Source: Caballeronia udeis (GTDB lineage Bacteria; Pseudomonadota; Gammaproteobacteria; Burkholderiales; Burkholderiaceae). Taken from it: DNA of 64,000 bases. Where the stretch lies: positions 62,001 through 126,000 of the forward strand of contig NZ_FCOK02000003.1 in assembly GCF_001544555.2 (NCBI RefSeq). Direction: 5' to 3'. Under the pieces are notes generated by a model, which did not search any database, was not told the DNA's origin, and saw only the letters and a list, made by a program, of their open reading frames with translations. This document shows, piece after piece, positions 46,157 through 55,290 of the stretch. A program made the position numbers and the translations under genes. Every line of letters starts with the position of its first letter. The first letter of the stretch is position 1.

Positions 46157-46392
46157 GCGAGCGTTACCCTCATATCACCGCGATCCTCTACGCCTGGCCC
46201 TCTGAGTTTCGGGTTTCAACGCAATACGCGCGAACGAAACGAAATGCTTAACTTTTAAGAGTTTTCGTATTCGTCGCCGATACCCAACGCCGCATACTTC
46301 ACCTCATGCGCAGGCCATGAATGCGCATGATGTCGTTGTAACTCTCCGATCTTGTCCGCTCACAGCCTCCCCGGCTCTGAGCGGTTTTTTTT
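46157..46392 (+). terminator. terminator, with possible short transcript before it
   Basis: CCGCTCA (46356-46362) pairs with TGAGCGG (46378-46384) and is followed by eight T. It lies 200 bases after the antiporter stop; the 46157-46355 stretch has no gene but an AT-rich element around 46245-46270 that could be a promoter. So the hairpin may end either the antiporter mRNA or a small RNA of about 120 bases. The rest of the gap to 46734 shows nothing I recognise. Confidence 0.8.
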
Positions 46393-46734
46393 GTGTTCTC
46401 CGGTGCGAGACAGCTGCATTGGTCCTCTAGTTTTTTGGCAGGTTCCAACCGCCGCGCCAACTCCATTGCGCAAAGGCTACGGTTAGTGCGGCACCACACG
46501 CAAAGGCAGAAACGGTCGAAGACGCTTGGTCCTCACATGCTTTGGGATTGTGAACCCAATGCTGAATTGGGCACACCGGCACGTACTCGTCGGCGTTGCG
46601 CACGCCCCGCTCGCCGACGCGCGGGTGTCTCTTGGATCGGGCGAACAGACGCGCTTTTCAGGCTCATTTCCGACCTTCGCTTCTCGTCCCCGCCCGGGAT
46701 AATCCTTTCATCGACAATCCCATTGAAAGACGCC

Positions 46735-49086
46735 ATGAACGTTTCCGTCGAACTTCCCGATTCGAACCTCTCCGCGACCGACCCCGATTTCGAGCAGGCA
46801 CTCGCCGAAGTTCGGACGGCGGCGCTGGAGCATCATCGGAACGGCCGGATCGACGAGGCGGAGAGCCTTTACCACATGCTCCTCGATGCGCGACCGGGCG
46901 ACCCCGACATCAACTACAACATGGGCGTGATTGTCTACGGGCGCGGGCAGTACGCCGCGGCCGTTCCCTACTTCGAAGTGGCCGTTGGCGCAAATCCGAA
47001 TCAAGGCCAGTATTGGTCCAGCTATATAGAAGCCTTGACGAACAGCGGCGAAATCGCGGCAGCCTGGATCGTGCTGGAAATGGCGCAGCAGCGCGGGTTG
47101 ACAGGCCCGGTCATCAATACGCTGATCGCCGGGATAACGGCCGCCACCAAGGCAAGAGAGGTGGCCGAGCAAGCAGCTTCCGCCCCATCTGTGGGCACGC
47201 CCGCGCCGGCGCAGCCAGTCGAGCCGCAACCGGTTGCCGCTTCCGCTGGAGCTACCGCGAAAACCAGGTTGGGTGCCGCCGTTCCTACGCCGCAAGAGGT
47301 CAACCGGACCGTAACGCTCTACAACCAAGGGCGGGTGGTCGAGGCAGCAGCGCTCGCACGCTCGCTGGCGGAGCGTTTTCCGACGCATGCGCCGAGCTGG
47401 CGGGTTTTAGGTTTCGCCATGCATCGGCTTGGCAGGATGCGGGAGGCGATCGAGCCGCTGGGCCGCGCCATCGACCTGGTGCCTGCCGACCACGAGTCGC
47501 GCCGCATTCTCGCCGACTCATTGCGGGACCAGGGTCTGCATACGCAGTCCGAGGCCCATTGCCGGCTAATCGTGGAACAAGACCCGCAACATGGTGAAGC
47601 GCATCGGCTGCTGAGCATGGCGCTCGAGGCGCAAATGCGCTTTGGCGAAGCCGAAGCGAGCAGTCGCCGCGCGGTCGAGCTGGCGCCCATGTCGGTGGAC
47701 GCGGGGAGCATGCTCGCCGTGACTCTCATCGGCCAGGGCCTTCTGGCTGAAGCCGAGGTTGAATTGCGGCGCACGCTTGCTTTGTCTCCGGCCCACCCCA
47801 AGCTGCACGAGAACCTGTTGTTTTGCATGAACCACAACGATAGCGTAAGTGCGGACGCGCTATTCGCACAGCATTTGCAGTTCGGCGAGCAATGCGAGCG
47901 TCAACTGCGCCAGCGCTGGAAAAAGCATCTCAACTCCCGCGATCCGGAACGCCGGTTGAATGTGGGGTTTGTATCCGGTGATCTCTGCAGGCATGCCGTC
48001 GCGTCGTTTGTCGAGCCGCTGCTGCCCCATCTCGCGAACGACCCGGCCTTGAAGCTGCACGTGTACTACAACCATACGTTGCAGGATGAGACAACCCTCC
48101 GGCTCAAGCAGCATGTGCAGGACTGGAACGACATTGCGAGCCTGAGCGATGAAGCCCTCGCCGATAAAATCCGCGCGGATCGAATCGACGTGTTGATCGA
48201 TCTCTCCGGGCACACTGGCCGAAACCGGCTGCTGACTTTCGCTCGCAAGCCGGCTCCTCTCCAGGCAAGCTGGATCGGCTATCCCGGCACGACCGGCCTG
48301 CAGGCGATGGATTACTATCTTGCCGATCGTTTTCTCGTGCCGCGCGGCCAAGCGGAGAATCAATTCACCGAAAAGCTTGCCTACCTTCCGGCTTGCTCGG
48401 TGTTCTCGCCCTACCCAGCCTCGCCGCCCGTCAATAGCTTGCCGGCGTTGCGCAACGGCTATTTCACCTTTGGCAGTTTCAACCGCGTAAGCAAGATTCG
48501 CGCGGCCACCGTCGCGCTGTGGGCCAAGCTGTTGCGCGCGATGCCCGACTCGCGCATGTTGCTTGGCTCCATGCCGTCCGGCGGGGATTATTCAAGGCTG
48601 ATCGAATGGTTCGAAAGCGAGGGCATTGCGCAGGATCGTCTCGACTTCCGCGCTCGCTCCGAAGAGCCCGTTTATTTGCAGCAGCACCATCATGTCGACC
48701 TGTGCCTCGACACGTTTCCGTACGCCGGCGGCACGACCACCATGCACGCAACCTGGATGGGCGTGCCCACGCTCACGCAGTCCGGCGACACCATACCGAG
48801 TCGCGCTGGCGCGACGGTGATGTCCCATGCCGGCCTGTTTGGTTTCATCGCTTCTGATGAAGACGACTTCCTTGCCAAGGGTCTCGCGATTGCCTCGGAC
48901 CTGAAGGCACTCGCCGGGATTCGAGCAGGCCTGCGCGAGCAATTCCGGACATCCCCGTTGTTGAATTCGCAATTGATCGCCGACAGTTTCTCGCTCGTGC
49001 TGCGCGACATGTGGCGACGCTGGTGCGCCGGCCAGCCCGCGGCGCCGCTTGAAGTGTGCGCCACCGGCGCGCTGGGCAGCCATTGA
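46735..49086 (+). CDS. TPR-repeat O-GlcNAc-transferase-like glycosyltransferase (GT41)
   Basis: A 783-residue SPINDLY/OGT-like enzyme. The N-terminal ~370 residues hold TPR units (HHRNGRIDEAESLYHMLLDA, AMHRLGRMREAIEPLGRAID, MRFGEAEASSRRAVELAP), split by an Ala/Pro linker. The C-terminal part is the GT41 domain: LNVGFVSGDLCRHAVASFVE, WIGYPGTTGLQAMDYYLADR, FTFGSFNRVSKI, and CLDTFPYAGGTTTMHATWMG with SGDTIPSRAGATVMSHAGL. Such enzymes add sugars to Ser/Thr of cytoplasmic proteins; in Burkholderia they glycosylate flagellin. ATG 46735 is used. It leads an operon-like run of seven genes, all sugar-related, with the next gene starting within 40 bases. Confidence 0.93.
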   Translation: MNVSVELPDSNLSATDPDFEQALAEVRTAALEHHRNGRIDEAESLYHMLLDARPGDPDINYNMGVIVYGRGQYAAAVPYFEVAVGANPNQGQYWSSYIEALTNSGEIAAAWIVLEMAQQRGLTGPVINTLIAGITAATKAREVAEQAASAPSVGTPAPAQPVEPQPVAASAGATAKTRLGAAVPTPQEVNRTVTLYNQGRVVEAAALARSLAERFPTHAPSWRVLGFAMHRLGRMREAIEPLGRAIDLVPADHESRRILADSLRDQGLHTQSEAHCRLIVEQDPQHGEAHRLLSMALEAQMRFGEAEASSRRAVELAPMSVDAGSMLAVTLIGQGLLAEAEVELRRTLALSPAHPKLHENLLFCMNHNDSVSADALFAQHLQFGEQCERQLRQRWKKHLNSRDPERRLNVGFVSGDLCRHAVASFVEPLLPHLANDPALKLHVYYNHTLQDETTLRLKQHVQDWNDIASLSDEALADKIRADRIDVLIDLSGHTGRNRLLTFARKPAPLQASWIGYPGTTGLQAMDYYLADRFLVPRGQAENQFTEKLAYLPACSVFSPYPASPPVNSLPALRNGYFTFGSFNRVSKIRAATVALWAKLLRAMPDSRMLLGSMPSGGDYSRLIEWFESEGIAQDRLDFRARSEEPVYLQQHHHVDLCLDTFPYAGGTTTMHATWMGVPTLTQSGDTIPSRAGATVMSHAGLFGFIASDEDDFLAKGLAIASDLKALAGIRAGLREQFRTSPLLNSQLIADSFSLVLRDMWRRWCAGQPAAPLEVCATGALGSH

Positions 49087-49124
49087 TGCCGTTGCGGCAA
49101 CCCCATGTGCTCCCGGAGGAAACC

Positions 49125-50264
49125 TTGAGCCTTCCCATTCGCATCGTTGAGCCGATAGTCGACGAACGCATGTACGTCACGCAACCGCATCTTGCGCCGC
49201 TCGACGAATTCATTCCGTACCTGGAAAAGATCTGGCAAAGCAAGGTCCTGACCAACGGCGGACCGTTCCATCAGCAGTTCGAAAAAGCGCTCTGCGAGTA
49301 CCTTGGCGTCAAGCACCTGGCGCTGTTCACCAACGGCACGCTCGCGCTTGTCACCGCACTCCAGGCCTTGCGAATCACGGGCGAAGTGATCACGACGCCG
49401 TACTCGTTTGTAGCGACCGCTCATTCGTTGCTCTGGAACGGCATCAAGCCGGTGTTCGTGGATATCGATCCCCATACGCTCAATCTCGATCCCGCAAAGA
49501 TAGAGGCGGCCATCACGCCGCAGACGACCGCGATCATGCCGGTGCATTGCTATGGGCATCCGTGTGACGTCGAAGCAATCCAGAAGATCGCCGACAACTA
49601 CAACCTGAAGGTGATCTACGACGCCGCCCACGCGTTCGGCGTGCAGACCGAGAACGGCAGCGTGCTGCAATATGGTGATCTCGCCGTGCTCAGCTTCCAT
49701 GCTACAAAAGTCTTCAACACCTTCGAGGGCGGCGCCATTATTTGCCCGGATGCCAAGACCAAGCAGCGCATCGATCATTTGAAGAACTTCGGGTACGTCG
49801 ACGAAGTGACCGTGGTCGCGCCGGGTATCAACGGCAAGATGAGCGAAATCAATGCGGCGTTCGGTCTGCTGCAGTTGAAACACATCGATGTGGCGCTCGC
49901 GCGCCGCAAGGAAATCGACGCGCGGTACAGGACGTTGCTGCGCGATGTGCCGGGCGTTCGTTGCGTGAATGACGCAGGGGAAAAAACCGCGAGCTACGCC
50001 TATTTTCCCATCCTCGTCGAGAACGACTATCCGCTCTCTCGCGATGCCTTGTATCAGAAATTCCGTGACCACGAGATCATCGTGCGACGCTATTTCTATC
50101 CGCTGATTTCCGAATTTCCCATGTACCGGGGAACGCCCTCGGCGCACCGCGACAACCTGCCCGTGGCATCTGAAGCAGCGCTCAAGGTATTGTGTATTCC
50201 TATCCATCCCGGGATGTCGGACGAAGATGTCGAGCGGGTTGTCGACATTATCACGAGCGCGTAA
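49125..50264 (+). CDS. DegT/DnrJ/EryC1/StrS-family sugar aminotransferase
   Basis: A 379-residue PLP enzyme that transfers an amino group to a keto-sugar nucleotide. Conserved blocks: LTNGGPFHQQFEKAL, FTNGTLALVTALQAL, TTPYSFVATAHSL, the cofactor Asp in VIYDAAHAFGV (about residue 166) and the PLP lysine in SFHATKVFNTFEGG (about residue 195), then NGKMSEINAAFGLLQL. It fits VioA- or FdtB-like synthesis of dTDP-amino-deoxy-sugars. TTG 49125 has GGAGG five bases upstream; ATG 49086, which overlaps the previous stop, has no ribosome site. No nucleotide-sugar dehydratase is in the cassette, so the precursor must come from elsewhere. Confidence 0.93.
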   Translation: MSLPIRIVEPIVDERMYVTQPHLAPLDEFIPYLEKIWQSKVLTNGGPFHQQFEKALCEYLGVKHLALFTNGTLALVTALQALRITGEVITTPYSFVATAHSLLWNGIKPVFVDIDPHTLNLDPAKIEAAITPQTTAIMPVHCYGHPCDVEAIQKIADNYNLKVIYDAAHAFGVQTENGSVLQYGDLAVLSFHATKVFNTFEGGAIICPDAKTKQRIDHLKNFGYVDEVTVVAPGINGKMSEINAAFGLLQLKHIDVALARRKEIDARYRTLLRDVPGVRCVNDAGEKTASYAYFPILVENDYPLSRDALYQKFRDHEIIVRRYFYPLISEFPMYRGTPSAHRDNLPVASEAALKVLCIPIHPGMSDEDVERVVDIITSA

Positions 50265-50304
50265 TAATGAAGCTGGCCGCCATGTTGAAGGAGTGGACAA
50301 GCAC

Positions 50305-51273
50305 ATGAGCGAAGAAGCCATCGGGGGGTATCTCCAGCTTGAGCTGCCGCGGGCCGGAGCGGAATATCACCGTGACACGCTGCGCTTTCAATCGTCCCGC
50401 GCGGCGTTCCTGGCGCTGTTGGGTGCCGGCCAGCCCTCAGCGGTCTGGATGCCCTGGTACATCTGCGGGAGCATGCTCGAGCCGCTCGTCATGGCCGGCA
50501 TTCCAATCAAACGGTATGAACTCGACGAACGCTTGCGCGTGAAATCCGCGGAACCGACGGACGGCGAGTGGCTGCTGTACGTGAACTATTTCGGCCTTTG
50601 CGATAACAACGTCGACGACGTACTCGACCGGTTTCCGCGAGAACGGGTCGTGATCGACAACGCGCAGGCGTTCTTCGCGCAACCACGCGAATGCCTGGCT
50701 ACGCTGTACTCGCCGAGGAAATTCGTTGGCGTGCCAGACGGCGGCTATCTCGTCACGAACAAGGCTATCAGCGCACCGGAGGCGGTCGATCGCGGATCGC
50801 TGGATCGATGTGCGCACCTGCTCAAGCGCATTGCCGAAGATGCGGAGTCCGGCTATACCGACTATGCGGCGGCCGAGGAAAGCCTGAAGCTACAGGAACC
50901 CAAGCGCATGTCCGCGCTCACGCGGCGCCTTCTCGCCGGCATCGACTATGACGATGTGCGCGCACGACGAGTTGAGAACTTCGCGTTTCTCCACGAGAAG
51001 CTGCAACGCTACAACCACTTCAGCTTCAACGCTAACCCTGATGCGGTGCCGCTCTGTTATCCGTATCTCGGTGCGCCTGCCGGTATGCGCGAGGAACTGC
51101 GAGCGCAACGCATCTACACACCGAGTTACTGGCCCGAAGTGGCCACGACTGAATCGATGCCGGACTTCGAGAGGAATGTGCCGGGATCGGCAGTGTTCCT
51201 GCCCTGCGATCAGCGGCTTTCGCGTGCTCAACTCGAAATGATGGTGCGATCTTGTTTGGACCGACTGGCATGA
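50305..51273 (+). CDS. divergent DegT-fold aminotransferase-like protein
   Basis: A 322-residue fold-type-I PLP-protein relative. It aligns with DegT enzymes only loosely: SSRAAFLALLGAGQ, VWMPWYICGSMLEPL, YVNYFGLCDN, then VIDNAQAFFAQP where DegT has DAAH, and SPRKFVGVPDGGYLV, which retains a Lys where PLP would bind. The substrate-binding regions are shortened and the usual N-terminal FTNG block is absent. It could be a true enzyme on a different sugar or a regulatory partner of the gene before it. ATG 50305 is used; GGAG lies twelve bases upstream. The stop overlaps the next start in ATGA. Confidence 0.85.
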   Translation: MSEEAIGGYLQLELPRAGAEYHRDTLRFQSSRAAFLALLGAGQPSAVWMPWYICGSMLEPLVMAGIPIKRYELDERLRVKSAEPTDGEWLLYVNYFGLCDNNVDDVLDRFPRERVVIDNAQAFFAQPRECLATLYSPRKFVGVPDGGYLVTNKAISAPEAVDRGSLDRCAHLLKRIAEDAESGYTDYAAAEESLKLQEPKRMSALTRRLLAGIDYDDVRARRVENFAFLHEKLQRYNHFSFNANPDAVPLCYPYLGAPAGMREELRAQRIYTPSYWPEVATTESMPDFERNVPGSAVFLPCDQRLSRAQLEMMVRSCLDRLA

Positions 51274-51836
51274 TCAACGACGAAATATTCCTCCGCGAAC
51301 TCGAACGTCGCGACCTTTCCGCCGTCAACGCATGGCGTGCCGACCGCGAACTGGTTGGACTGCTGGGCGGCAGCTTTCGTTACGTGGGCAACGAGATCGA
51401 TGAAAAATGGTTCGATGCCTATCTGGCTTCGCGTGCGCACAATGTTCGCCTCGCGATCTGTCTCAAGTCCACGGGCGAAGCGGTGGGTGTCGCCTATCTG
51501 CTGGGTATCGACTGGGTCAGCCGCTCTGCCGAATTCTCGATCCAGATCGGCGTGGAATCGGCGCGAGGCCGCGGAATCGGTGAAGCAGCGACGTACTTGA
51601 CGCTCCAGCATGCATTCGACGACCTGAATCTACACCGCATTTCCCTGACGGTACTGGCGTCCAATGCGCGCGCGAAAGCGCTCTACGAGAAAGTGGGCTT
51701 TCGTGCCGAGGGCCTGTTCCGACAGGCGGCCTATAAAGGCGGCCGCTATCTCGACGTTATTCCGATGGCCTCGCTCGCTACCGACCGGCCAATTCCATCG
51801 CCCACCGCGCTCGACCCCGTTCATGAATCCGATTGA
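51270..51836 (+). CDS. GNAT-family N-acetyltransferase (RimJ/RimL-type)
   Basis: A 188-residue acetyltransferase. The GNAT fold shows FLRELERRDLSAVNAWRAD, the acetyl-CoA loop SARGRGIGEAATYLTLQHAF (Q/R-x-x-G-x-G/A) and ASNARAKALYEKVGFRAEG. In this cassette it most probably acetylates the amino group made by the aminotransferase, as PseH and WecD do on their sugars. ATG 51270 overlaps the previous stop. It overlaps the dioxygenase gene by 14 bases. Confidence 0.92.
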   Translation: MINDEIFLRELERRDLSAVNAWRADRELVGLLGGSFRYVGNEIDEKWFDAYLASRAHNVRLAICLKSTGEAVGVAYLLGIDWVSRSAEFSIQIGVESARGRGIGEAATYLTLQHAFDDLNLHRISLTVLASNARAKALYEKVGFRAEGLFRQAAYKGGRYLDVIPMASLATDRPIPSPTALDPVHESD

Positions 51837-52608
51837 TCCACACCACGAAACCGCGCTTACAACCACCGGCTGGACCGTGCTTCCGCGCGTGATTCGTACC
51901 GATCTGATCGACACGCTCGTCGAGGCACTTGCGCCGTCGCTCAGCTTGCGCGACGACATTCGGCGTCGCAACGGCGTGCTGGAAAACAGTGCCGGTACCT
52001 TGCACCATTTGCTGATGGATAGCGCATGCTACGTCGAGTTGCTCGCTGAATTCAACGTAATGGAGCCGCTTTTCAAGGCATTTTTTGGCGGCAACTTCAT
52101 CCTGAATTCGTACGGCGGCGTGATCAATGAACGCGGCTCGCACGCGTATGTGCAGAAGGTGCATCGCGATATCCGCTTCGGCTCCGATTCGCGGCGGTTC
52201 ATGCTGAACGCGCTCGTGATGCTCGACGATTTCACGCTGGAAAACGGTGCGACGCACATCCTGTCGCATTCGCAGAACCAGCCAGAAGCTCCCGACGACG
52301 AACGTTTCTACACGCAGGCATCGCGTGCGACCGGTGAACGCGGCTCCGTGCTGCTATTCGATTCGCGCATGTGGCATGCTGCCGGCCGCAACACGACAAG
52401 CCAGCCGAGAAGAGCGCTGACACTGACGTTCACCAGCCCGTTTTTCAAACCGCAACTCGACTACGCGCGGCTGGTCGGGTATAGCGATCTTGCGCGCCGG
52501 GACGCATGGTTGCGGCAGGTAATCGGCTTCAATGCGCGGGTGCCTGAATCTCTTGAGGAGTTTTATGTACCGGTCGAGCAGCGCAGTTATCAACGCGGGC
52601 AGGACTGA
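51823..52608 (+). CDS. phytanoyl-CoA dioxygenase-family Fe(II)/2-oxoglutarate enzyme
   Basis: A 261-residue oxygenase with the facial triad: His and Asp in KVHRDIRFGS (H-x-D) and the distal His in FDSRMWHAAGRN; the Arg of RNTTSQPRRAL would bind 2-oxoglutarate. PhyH-like enzymes in sugar clusters hydroxylate or epimerise nucleotide sugars or their acyl groups. ATG 51823 is used; an open frame upstream lies inside the GNAT gene. The methyltransferase start follows one base after the stop. Confidence 0.9.
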   Translation: MNPIDPHHETALTTTGWTVLPRVIRTDLIDTLVEALAPSLSLRDDIRRRNGVLENSAGTLHHLLMDSACYVELLAEFNVMEPLFKAFFGGNFILNSYGGVINERGSHAYVQKVHRDIRFGSDSRRFMLNALVMLDDFTLENGATHILSHSQNQPEAPDDERFYTQASRATGERGSVLLFDSRMWHAAGRNTTSQPRRALTLTFTSPFFKPQLDYARLVGYSDLARRDAWLRQVIGFNARVPESLEEFYVPVEQRSYQRGQD

Positions 52609-52609
52609 C

Positions 52610-53350
52610 ATGACGAGCAGAGACTATAACGCGGAAGCTCGCGATCATCCCGAACACCGGTACGCGTACGAATTCGACTACCTGATGCATGCCTATATGC
52701 TGAAGACGTTCGCACCGTTTTTTGTGGGCAACGACGTGCTCGAGCTCGGCTGCTTTGAGGGGCACTTCACGAAGCTGCTGCAAAAGCAGTTCGCGACTGT
52801 CGAAGTGGTCGAGGCATCATCGGATTGCATAGCGATCGCCTCGGCCAATGTGGATAACGAGGTCAGGTTCCATCATTCCACCTTCGAAACTTTCGAGCCC
52901 GAACGGCGTTACGACAACATCTTCCTGATTCATACACTTGAACACCTTGACCATCCCGTCGAAGTGCTTAACCGTATTAGGGGATGGCTCTCGGAGCGTG
53001 GTCGTTTGTTTGTCGCCGCGCCAAATGCACGAGCCGCGTCGCGGCAGATCGCCGTCAACATGGGGTTGATCGATCATGCCGCCGCCGTGACTCACGCCGA
53101 GGCCGAACACGGCCACCGTGTGACGTACTCGCTGGATACGCTTAAGGCCGACCTGCGGGCGGCGAAGCTGCGGCCGGTTACGCAAGGCGGCATCGTGTTC
53201 AAAGGCCTGGCGAACTTCCAACTCGACGCCGCGCTCAAGGCCGGCATCATCTCGAAAGAGTACCTCGACGGCTGCTTTGAGCTGGGACGAGTCTATCCCG
53301 ACCTCTGCTCGAGCATCTACGTGATCTCCGAACGTGGCGCCGATATCTGA
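52610..53350 (+). CDS. class I SAM-dependent methyltransferase
   Basis: A 246-residue methyltransferase. Motif I is VLELGCFEGHFTKLL, followed by VEASSDCIAIASANV and motif II/III NIFLIHTLEHLDHPVEVLNR. In the cassette it may O- or N-methylate the sugar or its acyl decoration. ATG 52610 follows the dioxygenase stop by one base. Residues 1-40 (ARDHPEHRYAYEFDYLMHAY) resemble the lead-in seen in sugar-cluster methyltransferases. Confidence 0.9.
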   Translation: MTSRDYNAEARDHPEHRYAYEFDYLMHAYMLKTFAPFFVGNDVLELGCFEGHFTKLLQKQFATVEVVEASSDCIAIASANVDNEVRFHHSTFETFEPERRYDNIFLIHTLEHLDHPVEVLNRIRGWLSERGRLFVAAPNARAASRQIAVNMGLIDHAAAVTHAEAEHGHRVTYSLDTLKADLRAAKLRPVTQGGIVFKGLANFQLDAALKAGIISKEYLDGCFELGRVYPDLCSSIYVISERGADI

Positions 53351-53359
53351 ATCAATACA

Positions 53360-54088
53360 ATGAAAGTAGCCATCATGCAGCCGTACTTCTTTCCGTACAT
53401 CGGCTACTTTCAGCTGTTGAAGGCGGCAGATGTCTTCGTGGTGTACGACAACATCAAATACACGAAGAAGGGCTGGTTCAATCGCAATCGCTTTCTTCAA
53501 AATGGAACGGACGCGTTTTTCAGTATTTCCCTGCAAAACGACTCGGATTCGCTGGATGTAGTCGATCGGACAATCGCGCCGGCATTTGATAAAAAGAAAC
53601 TGCTCAATCAATTGCGTGCCGCTTACGCGAAGGCGCCACGGTTTGAGCGCGCGTTTGCACTTTTCGAGCAGTGCATCATGCATGGCGAGTCCAATCTTTT
53701 CCGCTTCATCCTGCACGCGCTTGAACGGACTGTCGCCGAACTCGGTATCGGAACCCGGATTGTAGTGTCGTCTTCCGTGCCGATCGATCACTCGCTTCGG
53801 GGGCAGGACAAGGTCCTGGCGCTATGCGAGGCGCTCGGTGCCACGACCTACATCAATGCCATCGGGGGAACAAGTTTGTATGGTGCCGAGGCCTTCGAAG
53901 CGCGAGGGATCGATTTGCGTTTTCTCCGATCGCGGTCCGTCACCTATCCGCAATTCGGCAACACGTTCGTCCCTTGGCTGAGTATCGTCGATGTCCTCAT
54001 GTTCAATGAGATGGACACAGTCCGGGCCATGCTCGACGAGTACGACCTGATAGCCGGACCAGTCGAGATAACGTCCGTTACCGCTTGA
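53360..54088 (+). CDS. WbqC-family protein
   Basis: A 242-residue protein with the family's opening signature VAIMQPYFFPYIGYFQLLKA, then DVFVVYDNIKYTKKGWFNRNR and the later NAIGGTSLYGAEAFEARGIDL, YPQFGNTFVPWLSIVDVLMFN. WbqC-like proteins are found in O-antigen and capsule clusters and modify sugars, probably by attaching an acyl or amino-acyl group; the reaction is not settled. Ten bases after the methyltransferase, it is the last plus-strand gene of the cassette. Confidence 0.92.
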   Translation: MKVAIMQPYFFPYIGYFQLLKAADVFVVYDNIKYTKKGWFNRNRFLQNGTDAFFSISLQNDSDSLDVVDRTIAPAFDKKKLLNQLRAAYAKAPRFERAFALFEQCIMHGESNLFRFILHALERTVAELGIGTRIVVSSSVPIDHSLRGQDKVLALCEALGATTYINAIGGTSLYGAEAFEARGIDLRFLRSRSVTYPQFGNTFVPWLSIVDVLMFNEMDTVRAMLDEYDLIAGPVEITSVTA

Positions 54089-54103
54089 ATCGTTCAGGCG
54101 CGG

Positions 54104-54844
54104 CTACCGCTGCGCAGTGACAGGGGCCACGAGCTTCTTCTCGAGCGCGGCGTCCTTGGCTCGCTGTGCTTCAGACAGGGTTTCGAGAGCGCGGCCGTCG
54201 TCGACGGTAAGATCCACGAGGAATGCATCGTTGTTCGCCTTGATCCAGTCCAGCGGCATATCCCACCAGGCTAGCTCAAGCAACTTTTCACGCACTTTCT
54301 CGGGGAACCGAAAACGCAGCAGACGAGCCGGTGAGCCGGCGTACACACCGTAAGGCTCGCTACGAAAGTTTGGCGGCACGACCGCCCGTGCGCCGATGAC
54401 GCACCCGCTCGCGACTACGCTGCCGCCAAGAAACAACGCCTCGTCCCCGATCCAGACGTCGTTGTGGATCACTGTGTCGGCATATTGCGGCATGGGCGGA
54501 CTGATGATGCCGGTGCCGTAGCCACTGAACATGGTTGTCGACATGGTCCGCGTCTCATGCTGCCCATTCAGGAGGAACCGAAGTCGCAATCCTCCTGCGA
54601 CGTTCTTTCCAATGACGAGTTTTTGAGCTGCTCCGTCGTACTTGACGATGGAACCGACACCCAGCCCCGAACAGCGGCCGATGTGAAAGTCGCCGAATTG
54701 CGCCTCTTCGTCCAGCCAGTCCCTGAAGAAACGGTTGGGAATGCATGAGAAAGCACCGTCCTTGTAACCAATCATGATGAAATGTTTTGACCACGGATGG
54801 TTCGGCATGATGCCGGTGCAGTCATCAGATGTAACAAGGTTCAT
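54104..54844 (-). CDS. CatB-like left-handed beta-helix acyltransferase
   Basis: A 246-residue hexapeptide-repeat acetyltransferase similar to xenobiotic (VatD/CatB) acyltransferases. It has FGDFHIGRCSGLGVGSIVKY, a loop with FLLNGQHETRTMST (the His at the active site), then repeats in VIHNDVWIGDEALFLGGSVV and VIGARAVVPPNFRSEPYGVY-AGSPARLLRFRF. The ~45-residue C-terminal tail is helical. It faces the WbqC gene (16-base gap) and probably O-acetylates a sugar of the same glycan. The last ~50 N-terminal residues are longer than in CatB. Confidence 0.9.
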   Translation of the reverse strand: MNLVTSDDCTGIMPNHPWSKHFIMIGYKDGAFSCIPNRFFRDWLDEEAQFGDFHIGRCSGLGVGSIVKYDGAAQKLVIGKNVAGGLRLRFLLNGQHETRTMSTTMFSGYGTGIISPPMPQYADTVIHNDVWIGDEALFLGGSVVASGCVIGARAVVPPNFRSEPYGVYAGSPARLLRFRFPEKVREKLLELAWWDMPLDWIKANNDAFLVDLTVDDGRALETLSEAQRAKDAALEKKLVAPVTAQR

Positions 54845-55246
54845 TGGTATTGGATGGTTTAGTGCTTGGCGGCAATTGGCCTGCCGGATGTCGCTTTCGC
54901 CAGATCCGGGGCGCGGCTGGAAGCGGAGTGGTCCATGGAGCGGAGGCCCGCATGGGGCCTCATTGCTCCTCTGGTACGTGCAAGACAGCTAGAGCTTAAG
55001 CCCGGTCGGTCAGAGCAGGTACCGTGAACAAAACAGCTTTCTGCCTTCTATTCAGTTCATACGTAGGCCATTTGCTCGAGAGAACCACAACCTCCCCGCT
55101 TTGAGCACCGTGGCATGAGTGACCCACTTGAGCGCACGCGCAACTAAAACAACCCGGACGAAGCCAAACGCTTCCACTGCTGGGACAAATATGGGACGCG
55201 CCGTGAGGAATTGTAAGGACGTAAGAGGAGGTATTGCAGGCGAAAG
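54845..55246. other. intergenic region at the island's left flank
   Basis: No supported gene. The stretch carries only short open frames without ribosome sites. It is chromosomal DNA downstream of the broken tRNA, holding the promoter of the acyltransferase on the minus strand. Confidence 0.4.
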
Positions 55247-55279
55247 AAAACCCGCAGAGCCAGAAGCTGTGCGGGTTTT
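55247..55279 (-). terminator. terminator downstream of the tRNA remnant
   Basis: Perfect 10-base arms (AAAACCCGCA 55247-55256 and TGCGGGTTTT 55270-55279). On the minus strand the hairpin ends in TTTTCTTT. It follows the tRNA 3' end by about 12 bases, the normal place for the tRNA's own terminator, and so marks the chromosomal side of the junction. Confidence 0.75.
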
Positions 55280-55290
55280 CGGAGAATCAC

